IMG/VR virus record: IMGVR_UViG_3300050821_007019
Coordinates: 1 to 39,931 of that record
Direction: 5' to 3' (one strand)
Source of the DNA: a virus
DNA length: 39,931 nucleotides
Shown: positions 16,503 to 24,191 of the stretch, piece after piece
Position numbering within the stretch: the stretch's first letter is position 1
How the letters are laid out: every line of letters begins with the position of its first letter
The notes under the pieces: model-generated
Seen by the model: the letters and a program-made list of their open reading frames with translations, nothing else
The model's database searches: none
What the model was told of the DNA's origin: nothing
Position numbers and translations under genes: made by a program

Positions 16503-17095
16503 TTCTGCACCTCGAACTTCTTCAGCTCATAACGCCCGTAGCGGGGGCGGTAGTCGCCTATTCCTACGAAGTTACCGCCGTTGGTGATCCACGTCTTCAG
16601 CATGGCCGGCGCGACCATCTCTTCCAAGATCGATACTTGAAAGCTGGTAGACCAGCCCTTGAAGAACGGGCGCACGCGCATCACCTTCGCCTGACCCACA
16701 ACCACCGCGAGCCGCAGCTGGTGCTCCTCGCTGTCAAGGATCTGCGCGACGGTCATCGGGCCGCCGTCGTAGGCGAGGACGCCGTCCGTGTCCACGAACA
16801 TGCCCGCAAGCGCCTGCTTGCCCTCTTTGGTCTTACGCGCGCCCTCGGAGATGTGCGCCTCCAGCACGCGCGTCGGGATGATCACGCGCTTCTTCGCGTC
16901 GAGGTAGAGGCCGGCCTCGCACTCGATGCGGCCCATCTCCAAGATGCCCTCGTCGGTCTTCTTGCGCTGCTTGTCGGAGGTGACCTCCTTCAGCATCTTC
17001 GCGAACTTGTTCAGCGGGTCCGACGTCTGCCCGTTGTGCATGATCAGCTGATCGCCCGCGATCTCGACCTTAACTTTCAAATAACCGGTACTCAT
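16499..17095 (-). CDS. conserved phage replication-module protein of unknown function
   Basis: 198 residues. Conserved-looking blocks: LIMHNGQTSDPLNKFAKMLKE, KTDEGILEMGRIECEAGLYLD, EGARKTKEGKQ, VVVGQAKVMRVRPFFKGW, and the C-terminal FVGIGDYRPRYGRYEL. I remember proteins of this pattern beside phage helicase and nuclease genes but not a named function. AGGAG lies ahead of the ATG. It is the first gene after the pentamer array, so its transcript leader contains that array. Confidence 0.75.
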   Translation of the reverse strand: MSTGYLKVKVEIAGDQLIMHNGQTSDPLNKFAKMLKEVTSDKQRKKTDEGILEMGRIECEAGLYLDAKKRVIIPTRVLEAHISEGARKTKEGKQALAGMFVDTDGVLAYDGGPMTVAQILDSEEHQLRLAVVVGQAKVMRVRPFFKGWSTSFQVSILEEMVAPAMLKTWITNGGNFVGIGDYRPRYGRYELKKFEVQK

Positions 17096-17128
17096 GTCGC
17101 TCTCCTAGTCAGTTTGTGTGAATCAACC

Positions 17129-17382
17129 ATGAAATCCTCGCCCGGCCAAACCTAGCCTTGCCGCGCCTTGCCACGCCAGAAGATCCTTGCCACGCCCAGC
17201 CACGCTAGGAAATCCCTGCCGAGCCTCGCCGAGCCCTGCCGCGCCGCGCCGCGCCTTGCCCTGCCGTGATGTCCACGCCTTACCCTGCCCTGCCCAACCC
17301 TACCGCGCCGCGCCGTGATATCCTCGCCTAACCTCACCTTGCCCCGCCTCGCCTCGCCTCGCCACGATGTCCCTGCCTAGCC
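17129..17382. repeat. NNGCC pentamer array with six phased punctuation 9-mers
   Basis: Noncoding apart from the last helicase codons. On plus, pentamers of form NNGCC (variants NNACC) are broken by six related 9-mers at 17129 (ATGAAATCC), 17178 (AGAAGATCC), 17207 (AGGAAATCC), 17266 (GTGATGTCC), 17315 (GTGATATCC) and 17364 (ACGATGTCC). Between them are exactly 8, 4, 10, 8 and 8 pentamers, so every gap is a multiple of 10 bp. On minus, the transcribed strand, this reads GGCNN repeats with G2N3 tracts that could form two-tier quadruplexes or R-loops. It sits in the middle of the replication operon. Possible roles: origin, protein-binding array, or transcript-structure element. Confidence 0.85.
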
Positions 17383-18789
17383 ATTGTCTATTCTCCTCGC
17401 TCGCGCGCTCTTGAGGGCCTGTTCAACGGTTATCTTTCGGAAGTTGGATTGCACCACCTCCGACTCCATCGTGCCCTGGGCGTATGCGTACCACACGCGG
17501 ACAACTTGCTTTTTCCCGGCCTGGGCCTGCCGCGCTGGGCCGACCCGGTCAATAAACTGCTGCCACAGCTCGGCGTTCCAAGTGTAGCCATAGAGCATCA
17601 CGTCGCGGCACGGCATGTGGAGGTTGAGGCCGTGGGCGCTCTGCTCGTGGAGCAGCAGCACGCGAATCTTTTTCGAGTTCCAGTCGTCCTCGTCCTTCTG
17701 GCCGTTATAGATCCGCGCCTTGATGCCGCGCTTCTTCAGGTGCTCCATGATCCTGGGCGCGTCGAACTTGAACCAGTACCCCAGGAGCAGCGGCTGCGGC
17801 TCGATCTGGTCCAGCACGTCGTCAAGGGTCTCCAGGCGCGCGTCGTGGACCCAGTGCGGCATCTGGTTGTCATCGTAGATGCTGCCGGCGCACAGCTGCA
17901 GCAGTTTGCTCGACTTGATCGCGGCGGTTCCGGCCTCTATCTGTTTGTCGTCAATCTCAAGGAAGAAGTCGCGCTCCATGTCAGAGTAGCGGGCCTTCGC
18001 CTCGGGCGGCAGCTCGAACGGCACCGGTATGATCTGCGGCTTCTCTATCGGCAGCCAATCCTCCGCGCGGAACGCGATCAGCCGGTCCGCCACCTTCTCG
18101 TGGATGGTCTCGTCAGCGCGGTGCTGCAAGCTGATCCGCCTCGTGTACCGGTCCTCCAACAAGTATGCTTCGGAAAACGCTGTGTACGATCTCTTCAGTC
18201 TCTCGCCGAAGTCGATGAACCACATCTGCCCCCACAAGTCTTGAAGTCCATTCGGCGTCGGTGTACCAGTCAAATTCCACCAGCGTTCCGTAAACTTCGC
18301 GATAGACGACAAGGCTTGCGCCCGCTCGGTACCACCGTGCAGACGGAAGCCCTTCAGCCTCGAACTCTCGTCGGCGACCACAATCCGATACGGCCACGTG
18401 CCCGAACGGAAGAACGATACGAGCCACGGCACCAATTCGTAGTTCACGATGTAGATGTCGGCGCGCATCCTCGCCAAGATGGACGCGCGCTCGCTCGGGC
18501 TCCCCGTAATTCGTTGCACACTCAGTCCATGAAACGTCTGCCACTTGTCACGCTCCCCGGTCCACACCACGTCGGCGACGCGCTTGGGCGCGAGCACGAG
18601 GGCGGGAAAGTAGTTCGAGCCGAGTAACTTCAAGAGGTCCAAAGCCAATAAAACCGTACCGGTCTTCCCCAGCCCTGGGTCGGCCACGAGCATACACCTC
18701 GGGTGCTCGATCAAGTATTCCGCGCCGATCAGTTGATATGGTCGCGGCGCGAAGGGCGTACTCGATGACCCACTCGATCTCAAGATCAT
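17377..18789 (-). CDS. SNF2-family DEAD/H helicase
   Basis: 470 residues. PRPYQLIGAEYLIEHPRCMLVADPGLGKTGTVL gives the Q-like and Walker A motifs (about residues 14-45); motif II reads VADESSRLK (about residue 138), DESS instead of DEAH as in many phage members; motif III is NLTGTP. The C-terminal lobe has VLLLHEQSAHGLNLHMPC and QFIDRVGPARQAQ (motifs V and VI). Role: DNA translocase/remodeller in phage replication. The upstream VRR-NUC frame overlaps it by 242 nt; its stop lies in the pentamer array. Confidence 0.85.
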   Translation of the reverse strand: MILRSSGSSSTPFAPRPYQLIGAEYLIEHPRCMLVADPGLGKTGTVLLALDLLKLLGSNYFPALVLAPKRVADVVWTGERDKWQTFHGLSVQRITGSPSERASILARMRADIYIVNYELVPWLVSFFRSGTWPYRIVVADESSRLKGFRLHGGTERAQALSSIAKFTERWWNLTGTPTPNGLQDLWGQMWFIDFGERLKRSYTAFSEAYLLEDRYTRRISLQHRADETIHEKVADRLIAFRAEDWLPIEKPQIIPVPFELPPEAKARYSDMERDFFLEIDDKQIEAGTAAIKSSKLLQLCAGSIYDDNQMPHWVHDARLETLDDVLDQIEPQPLLLGYWFKFDAPRIMEHLKKRGIKARIYNGQKDEDDWNSKKIRVLLLHEQSAHGLNLHMPCRDVMLYGYTWNAELWQQFIDRVGPARQAQAGKKQVVRVWYAYAQGTMESEVVQSNFRKITVEQALKSARARRIDNG

Positions 18790-19027
18790 CGCGCGCCACC
18801 CACACGTCGAGCCCGCGGTCCCGCCAGTACTTGTGCCTTCGTAGCTGGTGAGGTTCGGGATCGGCGTCCGGCGCCCATTTGGTCTCTACCATGCAATGGT
18901 AGCCCCATGGGAACGACAGCACGCAGTCCGGCTCCCCACGTAAGGCACCTCGATAGATTTCGCACGCGCCGCCTACCTGCTCAGTCCGCCACTTCAATCG
19001 ATTTCGAACCGGTGTCTCCCGCCTCAT
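18548..19027 (-). CDS. VRR-NUC domain nuclease
   Basis: 159 residues. Residues about 5-90 carry the VRR-NUC pattern: GGACEIYRGALRGEPDCVLSFPWG, HCMVETKWAPDADPEPHQLRRHKYWRDRGLDVWVARD, with the active-site D and ExK (ETK). Holliday-junction or flap cleavage is known in the family. The last about 70 residues run out of frame through the helicase gene and look like a shadow (RPRARAQARRRRG), so the domain ends well before the stop. Upstream gene overlaps by 47 nt. Confidence 0.8.
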   Translation of the reverse strand: MRRETPVRNRLKWRTEQVGGACEIYRGALRGEPDCVLSFPWGYHCMVETKWAPDADPEPHQLRRHKYWRDRGLDVWVARDDLEIEWVIEYALRAATISTDRRGILDRAPEVYARGRPRAGEDRYGFIGFGPLEVTRLELLSRPRARAQARRRRGVDRGA

Positions 19028-19310
19028 GCTTCACCACCTGTAGCCGTACCCCGGCAACCATCTGGCCGAACGTCTTCGACGCTATGATAAACATCTCAGC
19101 CTCGTTCCGATCATAGAACGTGCAGACCCACACGTCGTTCCCGTCCTTGCTGTCCGCGTCGCACCCGAACACGCCGCTGAACATCACCGGCACGCCGATG
19201 GGATGTTTATATTCCATTGGCCGGATGATCAGGGTGCGCGGCATGACGCCGACGGTCGGTACCGTAGCGGCCTGCTCGGCCGCGAAGTCTGTCTTATCTT
19301 TCTCGCTCAC
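18981..19310 (-). CDS. small phage protein of the replication operon
   Basis: 109 residues from the GTG at 19310, chosen because the stop of the upstream membrane protein overlaps it (GTGA). Sequence PRTLIIRPMEYKHPIGVPVMFSGVFG followed by WVCTFYDRNEAEMFIIASKTFG suggests a small beta/alpha domain. No family recognised. Its 3' end overlaps the VRR-NUC gene by 47 nt. Confidence 0.7.
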   Translation of the reverse strand: MSEKDKTDFAAEQAATVPTVGVMPRTLIIRPMEYKHPIGVPVMFSGVFGCDADSKDGNDVWVCTFYDRNEAEMFIIASKTFGQMVAGVRLQVVKHEAGDTGSKSIEVAD

Positions 19311-19456
19311 TGTACACCTCGTAGTACTAACATCGATCCAACATCCGCGAGCGCGCAGCCGGCAAAGAGCACAGCGAACGGCCAACGGCCCGTATAAATG
19401 AATCCGCCGGCGCACACCACGTTCAGCAGCGCCTTGGCGCCAACTACCCAGATCAT
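19307..19456 (-). CDS. small two-TM membrane protein
   Basis: 49 residues with two hydrophobic helices (VVGAKALLNVVCAGGFIYTG and WPFAVLFAGCALADVGSMLVL). Both ends are coupled: TGATG at 19456 with the upstream micro-ORF and GTGA at 19307-19310 with the downstream gene. The motif NWPLA-like turn between helices is common in small phage membrane proteins. Function unknown. Confidence 0.7.
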   Translation of the reverse strand: MIWVVGAKALLNVVCAGGFIYTGRWPFAVLFAGCALADVGSMLVLRGVQ

Positions 19457-19515
19457 CACTCGCACCGCCAGCGCTCTCGCCCGGTTAGTGGTCGGTCAGG
19501 TAGTACACGCTTCAT
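19456..19515 (-). CDS. 19-codon micro-ORF after DNA polymerase
   Basis: Encodes MKRVLPDRPLTGRERWRCE. It starts in an ATGA overlap with the polymerase stop and ends in TGATG with the next gene. It may be a real peptide or only a ribosome relay that keeps translation coupled between its neighbours. Confidence 0.4.
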   Translation of the reverse strand: MKRVLPDRPLTGRERWRCE

Positions 19516-21737
19516 CGTTTTCCGAACCTCTCGTGAACCCACGAGTCCACAGCTATAGGCAAGTCTGATGCCCACGCCGGCCGCGTCGTCATCACCTTCA
19601 CCAACCGCTCTTTTGAGTAAGAGCCTTTGGGCACGTCGAGGCATACCTCGTCATGGACGTGAAGCGCTATGGCAGTCCGCTCGTGGAGCGGCAACGTATC
19701 GAGGTACGCCTTGATCGCCGGCACGGTGAGTGTGTCCGCGTGTAGGCGCCGCATAGCGGCTCTGAGTACGTCCGCGGCAATGGCTTGAACCATGTTTTCC
19801 ACGAACAGGCCGCTCCACGCTCTCTCGCGTCGCCAGCCACGCCCGCGTGCGGTCGCATAGGTCATGTACGAACTTGTCCACGGCTCACCTCCGTCGGGGT
19901 CAATGATCGACTCGGTCTTCAGCTCCGGGTTCGCGTACAGCAACCTGCGCCCGCTCGGCAGCTCGATCACGAGGAACGTGCCCGTGCAGAAGATCTTGCA
20001 CCGGCCGACGTTGTAGACCGCGTCGTCCGGGGACATGATGGCGTTCTTCACCGCGACGTCCACGTCCTTGCGCAGCCGGTCGATGGCGGCGTTGGTCGTG
20101 CGGTACGCCTGCTTCAGGACGTCGCACGCCATGTACACGACCCGCTCCAGCCCGAAGTCCTCGCCCCGCAGGAACGCCCGCCGCCACGCCTTCTCCGCCT
20201 TCCACAGCTGCTCCGGCGTCGCCGTCGGCAGCACCAGATCCGCGAGCGGGTCGAGGTCGAGCTGGTACGTGATCGCCATGTTGACCAGCGCGCTCACGCC
20301 GCCGCCGAACCCGAACGCCAGGATCATCACCTTGCCCATCTGGCGCTCGGTCTCGTTCACGTCCTTCGGGTCCTTGCCCAGGATCTTCCCGGCAAGGATG
20401 CAGTAGACGTCCTTGGCCGGGTCCCCGTGGGAGGCGAACGACGCCTCGAACTGCGCGAGCTGCGCGGTCTCGCCGGCGATCCAGGCCGTGACCACCGACT
20501 CGATGTTCTTGAAGTCGCCCGCCATCAGCTGGCCGGCCTTCGAGATGATCACGTGCCGCATCGCGAGCGAGCACGCCTCGTACGGGCCGCCGTAGATCAG
20601 GGGCTCGTTCAGTGCGGCGTTGGAGTAGATGCCGGGGATGATGACATCATCGATATATGCTGCCTTAACTGGCTGCAGCTCAATCCGTCCCGCATGTGCG
20701 TGAGTGTCGGGTCGTCGGACACGGAGAGTCGGGCGAGCCATGTTATGCGGCTGGAACCCGCGCCCGCTGTGACGGCCCGTACGCCCCGCACCGTTCCACC
20801 GGCACCAATGGCGGATGCAGTCTTCGGGGCCAACCAGACCCAGTCCCCGCTTGTACTTCGAACCAGCACTTCGACCGGCTTCGAGTCGCTGTTCGAGAAG
20901 CAGTCGAGTAGTTGGGTCAAGGTCGTCATGCTCTAACCATTCCGTAACTTCAGAGGCGCGCAGCGACTCGATGTTGATCTTGCTGTGCTCTCGGAGCCAC
21001 TGGAGGAGTCGGTCACGCTGAGTAGCAGCGTGCACGGCCCCGCCGGTCGCGCCTGATATTTTAAGGTCGCTCTCAATCTTCGCTCGGCTAAGAAATCCGA
21101 CAGCTGCTTTCGCGAGCGGCTTATCGAAGCCGAATCCCCGGCCGTTAACGAGCTGATCCAGCCACCAGTCGCGCAGAGTGTCATCCCGATAGTTCGAAGT
21201 CGGGAGGGCTCTATCGATGGCCCGTAGAGTTTCAGTGTCGCGAAGTGCGTACTCACAAAACTTCTTCCAATCATCGGGACGCTCCCAGGGTTCAATGAAC
21301 TTGTCACTAGCGCGCTGCGGGATGCAGAACGTGTCGATCAGCTTGTAGTCATCACCGGTCAGCTTGCGCAGGTGCTCCGGCAGGTTGCATACGGCGCCCA
21401 GCGACTCCAGCGAGCCGGGCAGCGCGTGTGCGTTCGCCTTCGCCATCGTGCACTGAAAACGTTCCACCGGAACATTGATATTCAAACACCGTAGTAAAAT
21501 CAATCTATCAAACGCTGAATTATGCGCCACCAGCACTACTTCTGGATCTTGCGTCGCCGCCCAGAAATCCTCTGGGGGTATCGTATCTTTCCATGGCTCC
21601 CAGATCTTCGCTGGGCCCTCCTCGAAGGCGTAGGTAACTATGAGGCATTCGGCATTTCGAGTGTACAGGTCCGTGCCGTCGGATATATCGACACGACTTC
21701 TCGTCTCAGTATCAACGAAGAGACGTCTAACGGCCAC
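19512..21737 (-). CDS. family A DNA polymerase with 3'-5' exonuclease domain
   Basis: 741 residues; GTG start inside the 3' end of the HNH gene. Exonuclease: LFVDTETRS (Asp9, Glu11) and HNSAFDRLILL. Polymerase: GAGRTGRHSGRGFQPHNMARP, motif A GDFKNIESVVTAWIAGE (about residue 405), motif B RQMGKVMILAFGFGGG (about 460-475), motif C HVHDEV (about 694). This is the phage PolA subfamily found with DUF2815 and DUF2800 genes. Acts as the replicative polymerase. The catalytic motifs are intact. Confidence 0.9.
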   Translation of the reverse strand: MAVRRLFVDTETRSRVDISDGTDLYTRNAECLIVTYAFEEGPAKIWEPWKDTIPPEDFWAATQDPEVVLVAHNSAFDRLILLRCLNINVPVERFQCTMAKANAHALPGSLESLGAVCNLPEHLRKLTGDDYKLIDTFCIPQRASDKFIEPWERPDDWKKFCEYALRDTETLRAIDRALPTSNYRDDTLRDWWLDQLVNGRGFGFDKPLAKAAVGFLSRAKIESDLKISGATGGAVHAATQRDRLLQWLREHSKINIESLRASEVTEWLEHDDLDPTTRLLLEQRLEAGRSAGSKYKRGLGLVGPEDCIRHWCRWNGAGRTGRHSGRGFQPHNMARPTLRVRRPDTHAHAGRIELQPVKAAYIDDVIIPGIYSNAALNEPLIYGGPYEACSLAMRHVIISKAGQLMAGDFKNIESVVTAWIAGETAQLAQFEASFASHGDPAKDVYCILAGKILGKDPKDVNETERQMGKVMILAFGFGGGVSALVNMAITYQLDLDPLADLVLPTATPEQLWKAEKAWRRAFLRGEDFGLERVVYMACDVLKQAYRTTNAAIDRLRKDVDVAVKNAIMSPDDAVYNVGRCKIFCTGTFLVIELPSGRRLLYANPELKTESIIDPDGGEPWTSSYMTYATARGRGWRRERAWSGLFVENMVQAIAADVLRAAMRRLHADTLTVPAIKAYLDTLPLHERTAIALHVHDEVCLDVPKGSYSKERLVKVMTTRPAWASDLPIAVDSWVHERFGKR

Positions 21738-22119
21738 GCAGATACTCCACGAGGCGCGAAGCGATGACGATGCTGTCCTTCATCAGGCCCAACGTGGTGT
21801 TGCAGTTGCTGCAAAGCCAACCGCGAAATGTGTTAGTCAGATGATCGTGATCCAAATGGAGTGCGCGCTTCCCCGGCGGGGAACCGCATACCTCACATCG
21901 TTCTGGGCAGGGGCGTGTGGGTTCAGGCATGCCGGCGTAGCGGCGGCGTAAAGAGCGCGATCTGTCGCGGTTACGTTGATGCCACTTTCGCTGCAGCTCG
22001 CGCGCATGCGGCCTGTCCAGCCTACCGCGCATGGCGCTGTTGCTGATGCCTAGCGCGCGAGCGGCGGCTCGAATGGACGGATACTCCATTCCGTTGTAAT
22101 TAAGAGGCCGAGGCTTCAA
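21727..22119 (-). CDS. HNH endonuclease, endonuclease VII-type, upstream of polymerase
   Basis: 130 residues; TTG start in a TTGA overlap. N-terminus has a helix-turn-helix-like segment (YPSIRAAARALGISNSAMRGRL) like those in HNH/GIY-YIG homing enzymes. The nuclease core has CEVCG, LHLDHDHLTNTFRGWLCSNCNTTLG, matching the recombination-endonuclease-VII family. Probably a free-standing homing endonuclease inserted immediately before the polymerase gene, whose GTG start it overlaps by 11 nt. Paralogs lie at 32729 and 37341. Confidence 0.85.
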   Translation of the reverse strand: MKPRPLNYNGMEYPSIRAAARALGISNSAMRGRLDRPHARELQRKWHQRNRDRSRSLRRRYAGMPEPTRPCPERCEVCGSPPGKRALHLDHDHLTNTFRGWLCSNCNTTLGLMKDSIVIASRLVEYLRGR

Positions 22120-22328
22120 AGGCTAATCTGCTCCGCCATCTTTCTCGCCCACGACCGGAACGCCAGCTCCGGCGTCATTCCGTGACCCACCATCAGCGGG
22201 CGCGCTCCCCACCCCGACAGCTGGCACGTCCACTGCGGCACTCCCGGCAGCTTTCGGATCACCGGCTTCGGGCGAAGGGAAGGGAACTGCCGCCGCTCCC
22301 GGTGGGGCCACGAGCTTTGCGTAGTCAT
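22116..22328 (-). CDS. small hypothetical protein
   Basis: 70 residues; ATG directly after the previous stop. Sequence VIRKLPGVPQWTCQLSGWGARPLMVGHGMTPELAFRSWARKMA resembles short phage proteins with a W-x-C and TPxxAxxxW pattern. The alternative frame at 22123-22335 is Ala/Gly-rich and judged a shadow. Function unknown. Confidence 0.7.
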   Translation of the reverse strand: MTTQSSWPHRERRQFPSLRPKPVIRKLPGVPQWTCQLSGWGARPLMVGHGMTPELAFRSWARKMAEQISL

Positions 22329-22514
22329 TCAGCACCCCTGGCGGGACTTCCGAATCATGTTCATGCGATCCACGAGATCAAACATCCCGCGCTGCGCGAA
22401 GAAGCGCGTCATGCTCTTGCGCTGGATCCGCAGGTATCGCGCGATCTGCCGGTTCATGAGGCCGCGCACGGGCTCGTACCCCAGCGCGCCCCACTTCGGA
22501 ATCTGCTCAGTCAT
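22329..22514 (-). CDS. small putative helix-turn-helix protein
   Basis: 61 residues; CAGGAG precedes the ATG. The segment MNRQIARYLRIQRKSMTRFFAQRGMF looks like a short HTH (two helices, conserved R-I-x-R). It could bind DNA, but the length is minimal. It follows the only spacer of about 100 nt in this part of the operon. Confidence 0.65.
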   Translation of the reverse strand: MTEQIPKWGALGYEPVRGLMNRQIARYLRIQRKSMTRFFAQRGMFDLVDRMNMIRKSRQGC

Positions 22515-22618
22515 GTTGACTCCTGAAAAAGAGGGGCGCGCTGCCTCATTGCGGAGACATCGTAGGCTATGCCCGTTGGGTACTCATTCCCCGACGCGCC
22601 CTCGCGTAGGTACGCCTC
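22515..22618 (-). terminator. 104-nt spacer with possible terminator/attenuator hairpin
   Basis: Reading leftward after the DUF2815 stop, GAGGGCGCG can pair with CGCGCCCCTC (one bulge) about 60 nt later, directly followed by TTTTTC. The loop is long and may hold a second hairpin. The Shine-Dalgarno of the next gene follows the T-run, so this may attenuate rather than fully end transcription. No ORF of note. Confidence 0.35.
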
Positions 22619-23269
22619 TTAAACCAGACTCTCGCCGCCCGTGCTCTGGCTCGGTGCCGGCTTGTCGGCGTCGCCGACCGTCAGACCGAACTCCTTGCCG
22701 CTCGACACGACCGCGTTCGAAAGACGCGGGCCGTGGCCGGCGAACTGCACGCCAAGGACGCTGCAACCGATGCCGGCGCCGTTGAAGTCGTAGCCGTAGA
22801 ACTGCAGGTGCACGTTGGCCTTGCACCCCGCGTACGGCCACACATCATCGGCCGGTGTCAGCACCGCGGCGCTCCCGCGGTTCTGCACGTTCACGCCGTT
22901 GACGGTCGCCAAGATCGTGGGCTGGGTCTCGTTGCCGGCGCTGAGGTACAGCTTCCCGGCGTAGTGCGGCTTGCCCGCACGGTACTGGTCCCCGCGCTGC
23001 AGACAGAAGCGCTGGTTGTTGCCCTTGATCATGGCTAAGACCTGGTCGGCCTTCTCGCTGAACCGCTTCACGGCCGCAGCGCGAATCACCCCGATCAGTT
23101 CCTTGAACTGCGGGTGCGTCTCGCCGAAGATCGCGTCGATGTGGTACTTGTCCGGCTTCGCCTGGCCGGTGCGTGTGTCGATCTGCGGCTGCTTGCTCTT
23201 GAACGGGGTCGCGAGCGAAACACGATCCAACAGCACGTCATTCAGAACTATCTCTACCTTGTCACTCAT
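22619..23269 (-). CDS. DUF2815 ssDNA-binding protein
   Basis: 216 residues; GGAG lies upstream of the ATG. Family pattern: RVSLATPFKSKQPQ, KYHIDAIFGETHPQFKELIGVIRAAAVKRF, CLQRGDQYRAGKPHYAGKLYLSAGN, and DDVWPYAGCKANVHLQFYGYDFNGAGIGCSVLGVQFAGHGPRL. DUF2815 proteins are OB-fold ssDNA-binding proteins (T7 gp2.5-like) that recur next to phage PolA. The acidic/Ser-rich C-terminus fits a protein-interaction tail. Confidence 0.85.
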   Translation of the reverse strand: MSDKVEIVLNDVLLDRVSLATPFKSKQPQIDTRTGQAKPDKYHIDAIFGETHPQFKELIGVIRAAAVKRFSEKADQVLAMIKGNNQRFCLQRGDQYRAGKPHYAGKLYLSAGNETQPTILATVNGVNVQNRGSAAVLTPADDVWPYAGCKANVHLQFYGYDFNGAGIGCSVLGVQFAGHGPRLSNAVVSSGKEFGLTVGDADKPAPSQSTGGESLV

Positions 23270-23282
23270 TTAAGTCTCCGGT

Positions 23283-23484
23283 TTACTTGCTTCGAATTTT
23301 CGCGCCGTTACGCCAGCCGGGCTGGGCGTGGCAGCGCTCTACGAACCGCGCCTCGGTCGGCGCGTCCTTCTCTAATCGCCGGCCGCCGTTGGGATCTTTC
23401 ACCCAGCGCGTGCTCGACGGTTGTCTTCGAGCTGAAGCGCTCGGCGCCCTTGCGCCAGCGACTGTTCATTTTCACTTTAGCCAT
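23283..23484 (-). CDS. small protein gene with an apparent +1 frame change
   Basis: The ATG at 23484 opens MAKVKMNSRWRKGAERFSS..., good coding sequence to about 23403. Downstream of that, codon use favours the +1 frame, which reads VKDPNGGRRLEKDAPTEARFVE..HAQPGWRNGAKIRSK and stops at 23283, 14 nt before the next gene. The original frame continues as Arg/Pro-rich shadow to 23308. Either a +1 shift near CTG-GGT-GAA joins the halves (about 67 residues), or two overlapping small genes are present (second from GTG at 23402), or a base was lost. Confidence 0.5.
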
Positions 23485-23860
23485 CGGACGTCTCGTCAGC
23501 ACCTCTAAAGTCTTGTGATGGATTGCAGAAACCAGAATGAAGCGCAGTTCGTGCTATATCCCGCAAACTTCCTCCTTCAAAGATAGCGGCGCTTACTGTA
23601 GTGAGCGGTGGGCTATGAACTATCCGCTCCAGCGCCGCGCGCAGCCGCACGTTCTCTCGGACTACGCCCAAATGCACCTTGAGATGTGTATCCAGCTCCT
23701 CAGTCAGCCGCTCAATCTCGCCAACCAGCGCATACGGACTGTCGTGCACGGTGAACTGGTGATTTGAGGTCAGTGCACCGTTTCTGGTGGCTACGGTGCC
23801 AGAGCCAGCGGCCTCCGATGTCCCAGCATCGCCGCCTTTGGACTGGTTATGCTTGGTCAC
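23477..23860 (-). CDS. hypothetical coiled-coil-containing protein
   Basis: 127 residues; GTG start in a GTGA overlap. Flexible Ser/Thr/Gly N-terminus (about 35 residues), then a helical region (LVGEIERLTEELDTHLKVHLGVVRENVRLRAALERI). No family recognised. Confidence 0.65.
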   Translation of the reverse strand: MTKHNQSKGGDAGTSEAAGSGTVATRNGALTSNHQFTVHDSPYALVGEIERLTEELDTHLKVHLGVVRENVRLRAALERIVHSPPLTTVSAAIFEGGSLRDIARTALHSGFCNPSQDFRGADETSDG

Positions 23861-24111
23861 GTATTTTCCTTCACGGCCGCTCGTGCCTTATCCAACCAAG
23901 GCGGAACGTCGTACCTATGCACGTTGTCGTTTCCGAACACGCGCAGGCTCTCGACTAGCTGTATCCCTCCCCGCAGCAAACGTTCCAAGTTCTCGATCTT
24001 ATCTGCAGCCGCACCGAACAAGTCTTCGGCCGCGATCTTCGTGACCTTATGCGGCAAATTTTCCAGATCGCGAAGCTGTGCAACAAGATCCGATGTCCGC
24101 TGCTCGCTCAT
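23857..24111 (-). CDS. hypothetical helical protein
   Basis: 84 residues; ATGA overlap with the 27-codon gene upstream. The central part (DLFGAAADKIENLERLLRGGIQLVESL) resembles short helical phage proteins that pair leucine heptads. Function unknown. Confidence 0.7.
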   Translation of the reverse strand: MSEQRTSDLVAQLRDLENLPHKVTKIAAEDLFGAAADKIENLERLLRGGIQLVESLRVFGNDNVHRYDVPPWLDKARAAVKENT

Positions 24112-24191
24112 GCCAGTGCGTCCATTATCTTCCCCAAAAAGGCCGTCCCCTTTTTATGCGCCTCATCCATCAAATAGCCTCCAAAGTTCAT
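24108..24191 (-). CDS. 27-residue small protein
   Basis: Encodes MNFGGYLMDEAHKKGTAFLG plus seven more residues. AAGGAG precedes the ATG by 6 nt, and both ends are ATGA overlaps with neighbours, which argues for translation. No family recognised. Confidence 0.55.
   Translation of the reverse strand: MNFGGYLMDEAHKKGTAFLGKIMDALA

Noticed and set aside
17152-17337. 61-codon ORF across the pentamer array on the minus strand
   Set aside because: It only reflects the GC-rich repeats; pentamer period is not codon-compatible, no ribosome site, Arg/Gly-rich random composition.
17129-17382. CRISPR array
   Set aside because: The repeating unit is 5 bp and the interrupting elements are 9 bp and similar to each other; no repeat/spacer architecture and no cas genes.
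22123-22335. 70-codon Ala/Gly/Asp ORF
   Set aside because: Shadow of the 22116-22328 gene; low complexity, no homology-like pattern.
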